Shown here piece by piece: positions 4,717 through 7,730 of a stretch of DNA of 7,730 bases. Source of the stretch: Thermoplasmata archaeon (GTDB lineage: Archaea; Thermoplasmatota; Thermoplasmata; Lutacidiplasmatales; UBA184); the NCBI GenBank assembly GCA_022750355.1, contig JAKIVW010000089.1:1-7730 (forward strand), read 5' to 3'. The position numbers and the translations under genes are program-made. The notes under the pieces are model-generated. The model saw only the letters and a program-made list of their open reading frames with translations. It did no database searches and had not been told where the DNA came from. Each line of letters starts with the position of its first letter. Position 1 is the first letter of the stretch.

Positions 4717-5559
4717 TCAGGCCGGCTTGCGAGCGGTGACCACCACGCCTTCGCCGGGGATCGATAGACCCTCTGGCGTTCTCCACGGAATGAGATTCTC
4801 CCGGGTCTTTCGAAGGACCTCATCCTGGGTCTCCTTCGGTTCCTCGGAGAGTGAGTGGCCGATAGGCGTGGCCTTCAGGATCGCCTGGAGGTACGCTGAT
4901 TCATCCTTGAATTGGAGCAAGAAGGTGCGCCGCTCCTCGACCGCATTCTCGAACCCCGCCGCTTCCAGGAACGCGACCATTTCCCCGGGTCCCCCCGTCT
5001 CGTACGGCGTGGGAATGTACCCTGTCTCGTCCGGCTCGGCGTGCTCGAGCATGGGTCCGATGATCGCATGGATCCACGGTACTTTGTCGCCGCGACTCCA
5101 GACGCTCACGCCGATTCGTCCCTCCGGCCGCAGGACCCGATGGGCCCCTCGGGCCGCCCCCTCCGGATCGGTGAATATCTGGAAACCGAAGCTGCTCACC
5201 ACCGCATCGAACGAGCCTTCGGGAAACGTGAGCTGGCCGCAGTCCATCGTTTGAAACTGGACATTCTGCAAACCTCGGGCTTTGGCCACTCGCTGGGCGA
5301 TCGACACCATGTTCTCCGAAAGGTCGACCCCCACGACCCGGCCGGAAGCACCGACGAGTCGGGCGATCGTGATCGCCGGTTCGCCCGGACCGGTCCCCAG
5401 GTCCAGGATTCGCTCGCCGGGCTGGGGGGCCAGTCGAGCCACGAGTTCGGACCGGAACGGCTCGAGATTCCGCAGGAGCCCGACGTACGCCTCGGCGCTT
5501 TCGTTCCACGTCGTTCGGGTGTACTCCCGATAGTACTCGTCCGTATACTTCCAGGTCAT
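4717..5559 (-). CDS. Class I SAM-dependent methyltransferase (UbiE/Methyltransf_11-like)
   Basis: A 280-residue cytoplasmic enzyme that transfers a methyl group from S-adenosylmethionine. After an N-terminal helical cap (WKYTDEYYREYTRTTWNESA, 3-22), the Rossmann-like motifs appear in order: motif I ILDLGTGPGEP (51-61) for SAM binding, GRVVGVDLSENMV (73-85) with the acidic residue for the ribose, FDAVVSSFGFQIF (117-129), and RVLRPEGRIGVSVWSR (141-156). The C-terminal part carries an Ala/Glu-rich helix (EMVAFLEAAGF) and two strands. The start ATG at 5559 is chosen because the conserved region begins there and a TATA-like box lies about 32 bases upstream. The frame stays open to 6045, but that extension belongs to a decayed TPR gene. 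Substrate unknown: small-molecule or quinone-type targets are typical of the group. Confidence 0.9.
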   Translation of the reverse strand: MTWKYTDEYYREYTRTTWNESAEAYVGLLRNLEPFRSELVARLAPQPGERILDLGTGPGEPAITIARLVGASGRVVGVDLSENMVSIAQRVAKARGLQNVQFQTMDCGQLTFPEGSFDAVVSSFGFQIFTDPEGAARGAHRVLRPEGRIGVSVWSRGDKVPWIHAIIGPMLEHAEPDETGYIPTPYETGGPGEMVAFLEAAGFENAVEERRTFLLQFKDESAYLQAILKATPIGHSLSEEPKETQDEVLRKTRENLIPWRTPEGLSIPGEGVVVTARKPA

Positions 5560-5586
5560 CGGCCGAGCGGCCCGAGGCAGAACCGA

Positions 5587-5595
5587 CCTATATCC
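5587..5595 (-). promoter_or_regulatory. TATA-like box for the methyltransferase
   Basis: The minus strand reads GGATATAGG, centred about 32 bases before ATG 5559, the same spacing as the boxes of the antitoxin and ArsR genes. It predicts a near-leaderless transcript. It lies just past the recognisable end of the TPR pseudogene. Confidence 0.4.
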
Positions 5596-5610
5596 TGGCC
5601 GGAGACGTTC

Positions 5611-6125
5611 CCACATCGCGGTGAGCGTCCCGGCCGTCGGCATTCGCCCATCTTCTGCGGAGGTCGCTGAGGCTTCGTCGCCCGTTCGGGCCGCCAGGAC
5701 CTCGCGAAACATCCCCGTCCCCACGCTGTCCGGCCGCAATCGCTCCAATTGTCGGACGGTCTCCGCGGCCGCGCCGAATTCCCCCCCGCCAGGAGTACTA
5801 TTCGGTCCGGTGGGCCGTCGTTCGAAACAGGACCAGCGACACGGTCTTCTCCCGGTGGGCCAGCGCGTCGATCTCCCGGCCGGCGTAGATGTCGGCCCGA
5901 CCGAGAAAGGTACGACGTTGATGTCGACCAGATCGAGCTGCCGCGCGGCTTCCAGCAACCGTACCGTTTCGTCCATCCAACCGTCGCCCGACTCGAGCTG
6001 GGCCAACCACCGGTTCGGGTCCGAGAGACTCGGGTTGAGCTCCATCGCTCGGCGGGCTTCCCTTCAGGACCAGTAAAGCCGTCCTCTCCGAGCAAGAGCC
6101 CGGCGAGGGCCGAGTGGGCCTCGAT
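5611..6125 (-). pseudogene. Decayed TPR-repeat protein fragment
   Basis: Reading the minus strand across frames recovers continuous TPR sequence. It starts IEAHSALAGLLLGEDGF (from about 6125), shifts frame near 6060 to EARRAMELNPSLSDP, NRWLAQLESGDG and VRLLEAARQLDLVDINVV. It shifts again near 5908 to FLGRADIYAGREIDALAHRE, meets a TAG at 5798-5800, and returns to GEFGAAAETVRQLERLRPDS and LAARTGDEASA after a run of seven C (plus strand, 5781-5787), ending near GTLTAMW (5611). The helix-turn-helix pattern and the proline at each repeat end are TPR-like. Such tails occur in archaeal and bacterial cyclase-like or TolB-like regulators, but no N-terminal domain is preserved. Some frameshifts could be sequencing errors, but the intact neighbours argue for real decay. 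Confidence 0.75.
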
Positions 6126-6439
6126 GCCCGACCCCGTCCGCGAGTCGGCCCCCCCGGACCGTTCCCGGTCCGTGTCGCGATCACCCCGGACTTAAGTTTC
6201 CGATCCACCTCGCCGGCGGGAGTCAGAATGTCATTCCGGGATTCCGGCCAACTCCGGACGACTCGACCGAACCGCTCGGAGCTCGAGCGAGTCGAACCGA
6301 GCGACCGCTGCGATCCCGGTCCGATCGAGCGCGATCCTCCGCCCCGCCGGGGAGGACGAACCCCGGATGCCGGTCCCGTCCGTGAACATACGAACAGCGG
6401 TGCCCGGTCGTGCCGTCGGAACCACTTCTGGGAGTCACC
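6126..6439. other. Gap between TPR pseudogene and reductase gene
   Basis: About 310 bases without a supported gene. It is rich in CCGG/TCGA-type tetramers and lies upstream of both the plus-strand reductase and the minus-strand pseudogene. It may contain the lost 5' part of the TPR gene. No clear TATA-like box for the reductase is visible. Confidence 0.4.
6431..6434 (+). promoter_or_regulatory. Ribosome-binding site deciding the reductase start
   Basis: GGAG sits five bases before GTG 6440. The in-frame GTG at 6410 has no such sequence and would add ten residues before the Rossmann strand, so 6440 is preferred. Confidence 0.6.
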
Positions 6440-7558
6440 GTGACTTCCCGGATCGTCATCCTCGGTGCGGCGGGAATCGTCGGCCAGGGGATCGCCCGTC
6501 AGCTTCGTTCCCGGGGAGTCTCCAACGTCGTGCTGGTGGACCTTCGGAGCGACCCGTTGGCCACTCTCGCGCGGGAGCTGGAGACCGAATCGGCGGTCGC
6601 CGACGTCACGGATCCGACCGCGCTCGCGGGAGTACTCCGCGATTCTCAGCTTGTCGTGAACGCCACCCTGTACTATCAAAATCGCGCGGTCATGGAGGCC
6701 TGCCTCGCCTCGAACTGCTCCTACCTCGACCTGGGGGGTTTGTACCACATGACGCTCCGTCAGCTCGAACTGGCCTCCCAGTTCCGAAAGGCGGACCTCC
6801 TCGCCATCCTCGGGGCCGGCAAAGCTCCCGGGATCACGAACGTCCTGGCCGCTCACGGGGCTCGGGCGTTCGACCGCCTGACCGAGGTTCACCTTCGCTC
6901 CGGGCGTCGATCGCTGGACGAGCGCGCGGCCTTCTCGTTGCCCTACGCGGCCTCCACCTTGCTGGACGAATTCACCCTCGCACCGGTGGTCCTCGACCGC
7001 GGCGCCCTCCACGAGATCCCACCCCTCTCCGGACGGGAGCGGGTGACACACCCGCCTCCGTTCGGCGCGATCGACTATGTCACTACCCTGCACTCGGAAC
7101 TCGCCACGCTCCCGGCCTTCTTGGGACGAGGACTCGAAACACTCGACTTCAAGGTCGGGCTTTCCCGCGCCACGGCCGATGCGCTGGAGAATCTGGTCCG
7201 GCTCGGCTTTGCGAGCTCGGAGCCTCTCCCCGTCGGTGGGGTCTCGGTGCGCCACCGAGAGTTCACCGCCTCGCTCCTGTCCCGCATCCCCAGCGTGGCG
7301 GGACCGGAGGCCTGGATCACGGAGGCGGAGCTCATAGGATCCACCCACGGTCGCCGACGGCGGCTCACTCTCCGCGTGACCGGCGATGAGCGTCAGAACG
7401 GGACGTCCCTTGCGGCGGCCGCCACCGTGGAACTGTTCCGGGCCGGACGGATCCCGAGCCACGGGGTCGAAGCTCCTGAGGCGGTGGTCCCTGCCGAACC
7501 CTTCTTCGAGCTCCTTCGATCCTACGGTCTGGGATACGCCGAGTCGGAAGGGACGTAG
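6440..7558 (+). CDS. Saccharopine dehydrogenase / lysine 6-dehydrogenase-like oxidoreductase
   Basis: A 372-residue cytoplasmic NAD(P)-dependent enzyme. The N-terminal Rossmann fold is clear: RIVILGAAGIVGQGIARQL (4-22) with G9-x2-G12-x2-G15, then VVLVDLRSD (30-38), whose Asp34 at the end of the second strand favours NAD. LVVNATLYYQNRAVMEACL (71-89) and SYLDLGG (94-100) follow. LGAGKAPGITNVLAAHG (124-140) is a hallmark of the saccharopine-reductase family. The rest forms the alpha/beta catalytic domain (for example HPPPFGAIDYVTTLHSEL and a C-terminal FFELLRSYG). The length, about 370-390, matches stand-alone lysine 6-dehydrogenase-like members rather than the fungal LYS9 type. The exact substrate is not decided, since the family also includes carboxynorspermidine and other amine dehydrogenases. 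No lysine-pathway genes are adjacent. It stops 32 bases before the convergent partial gene. Confidence 0.85.
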   Translation: MTSRIVILGAAGIVGQGIARQLRSRGVSNVVLVDLRSDPLATLARELETESAVADVTDPTALAGVLRDSQLVVNATLYYQNRAVMEACLASNCSYLDLGGLYHMTLRQLELASQFRKADLLAILGAGKAPGITNVLAAHGARAFDRLTEVHLRSGRRSLDERAAFSLPYAASTLLDEFTLAPVVLDRGALHEIPPLSGRERVTHPPPFGAIDYVTTLHSELATLPAFLGRGLETLDFKVGLSRATADALENLVRLGFASSEPLPVGGVSVRHREFTASLLSRIPSVAGPEAWITEAELIGSTHGRRRRLTLRVTGDERQNGTSLAAAATVELFRAGRIPSHGVEAPEAVVPAEPFFELLRSYGLGYAESEGT

Positions 7559-7590
7559 CGAGGCACGTCCCCGCGCCGGGCCCGAGGGAT

Positions 7591-7730
7591 TCAGGAACCT
7601 TCGGGAGTGCGGGCGTCGAGCGCCCGTTGGAGGAGTTCGTACTCACTACGGAGATCGGGTCGGACCGTATTCAGATCGAGACGCACCAGCTCGGCGAGGT
7701 GTTGCAGGGCCCCCACCCGATCTCTGCGGA
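7591..7730 (-). CDS. Unrecognised protein, C-terminal end (start beyond right edge)
   Basis: The minus-strand frame is open from the right edge to a TGA (plus-strand TCA at 7591-7593), giving 45 residues. The sequence is helical and leucine-rich: DRVGALQHLAELVRLDL, then NTVRPDLRSEYELLQRAL, ending DARTPEGS. It has no start codon in the window, so it must begin outside. The amphipathic pattern and low Cys/Arg noise look like real coding sequence. The gene converges on the reductase, with 32 bases between stops and no T-rich terminator. I do not recognise the family. Confidence 0.6.
   Translation of the reverse strand, partial: RRDRVGALQHLAELVRLDLNTVRPDLRSEYELLQRALDARTPEGS

Noticed and set aside
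4418..5254. A 278-codon plus-strand open frame
   Set aside because: It is the antisense shadow of the methyltransferase, whose motifs are intact on the minus strand.
6231..6425. Minus-strand peptide with AVRMFTDGTG, resembling the MFTDxxG start of class III adenylyl/guanylyl cyclases
   Set aside because: Only about ten residues match, nothing after them resembles a cyclase, and the distance to the TPR remnant would need a deletion of over a kilobase. Intriguing, but too weak to claim.
5798..7462. A 554-codon minus-strand open frame
   Set aside because: It is opposite the reductase gene, has low-complexity Arg/Gly/Ser composition, and only its last part coincides with real TPR sequence in the pseudogene.
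1..7730. CRISPR array, rRNA or phage module
   Set aside because: No regularly spaced repeats, no rRNA-like sequence and no phage structural genes were seen.

Overview
The window looks like part of a GC-rich archaeal chromosome, most likely an accessory stretch from a high-GC member of the Thermoplasmatota. The evidence is indirect. Several genes have an AT-rich TATA-like box about 30 bases upstream of the start codon, which implies nearly leaderless transcripts (boxes near 481, 2017 and, on the minus strand, 5587). There is a tiny protein with one membrane helix, an Arg cluster and a Pro-rich tail, like the tails of surface proteins in that group. A GC-rich bacterium cannot be excluded from sequence alone.

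Left part (1-1350): the C-terminal end of an IS630-type transposase runs in from outside the window. It is followed by a compact type II toxin-antitoxin pair: a VapB/RelB-like antitoxin at 518-748 and a RelE/ParE-fold toxin at 752-1054. An inverted repeat and a TATA box precede the pair. Centre-left (1349-2927): an AhpD-like carboxymuconolactone-decarboxylase-family protein on the minus strand diverges from an ArsR-type repressor. The ArsR gene is translationally coupled (ATGA overlap) to an AHSA1/SRPBCC protein. The shared promoter region holds a perfect 16-base palindrome, a good operator candidate, so these three genes probably form one regulated unit.

Centre (3260-4716): a protein of the alpha-toroid type (prenyltransferase/squalene-oxidase repeats) lacks the squalene-hopene cyclase DxDD motif. 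It is followed by a 47-residue single-pass membrane ORF. Right part (4717-7730): on the minus strand there is an intact class I SAM-dependent methyltransferase, whose upstream DNA is a decayed TPR-repeat gene with two or three frameshifts and a stop. A saccharopine/lysine dehydrogenase-like reductase follows on the plus strand, converging on the C-terminal end of an unrecognised minus-strand gene.

The most unusual signal is a family of three related, roughly 36-base palindromic repeats at 1130, 3071 and 4661. They sit in gene-free gaps and resemble a tRNA T-arm joined to its own inverted copy. No intact tRNA surrounds any of them. Their origin and function are unknown to me.
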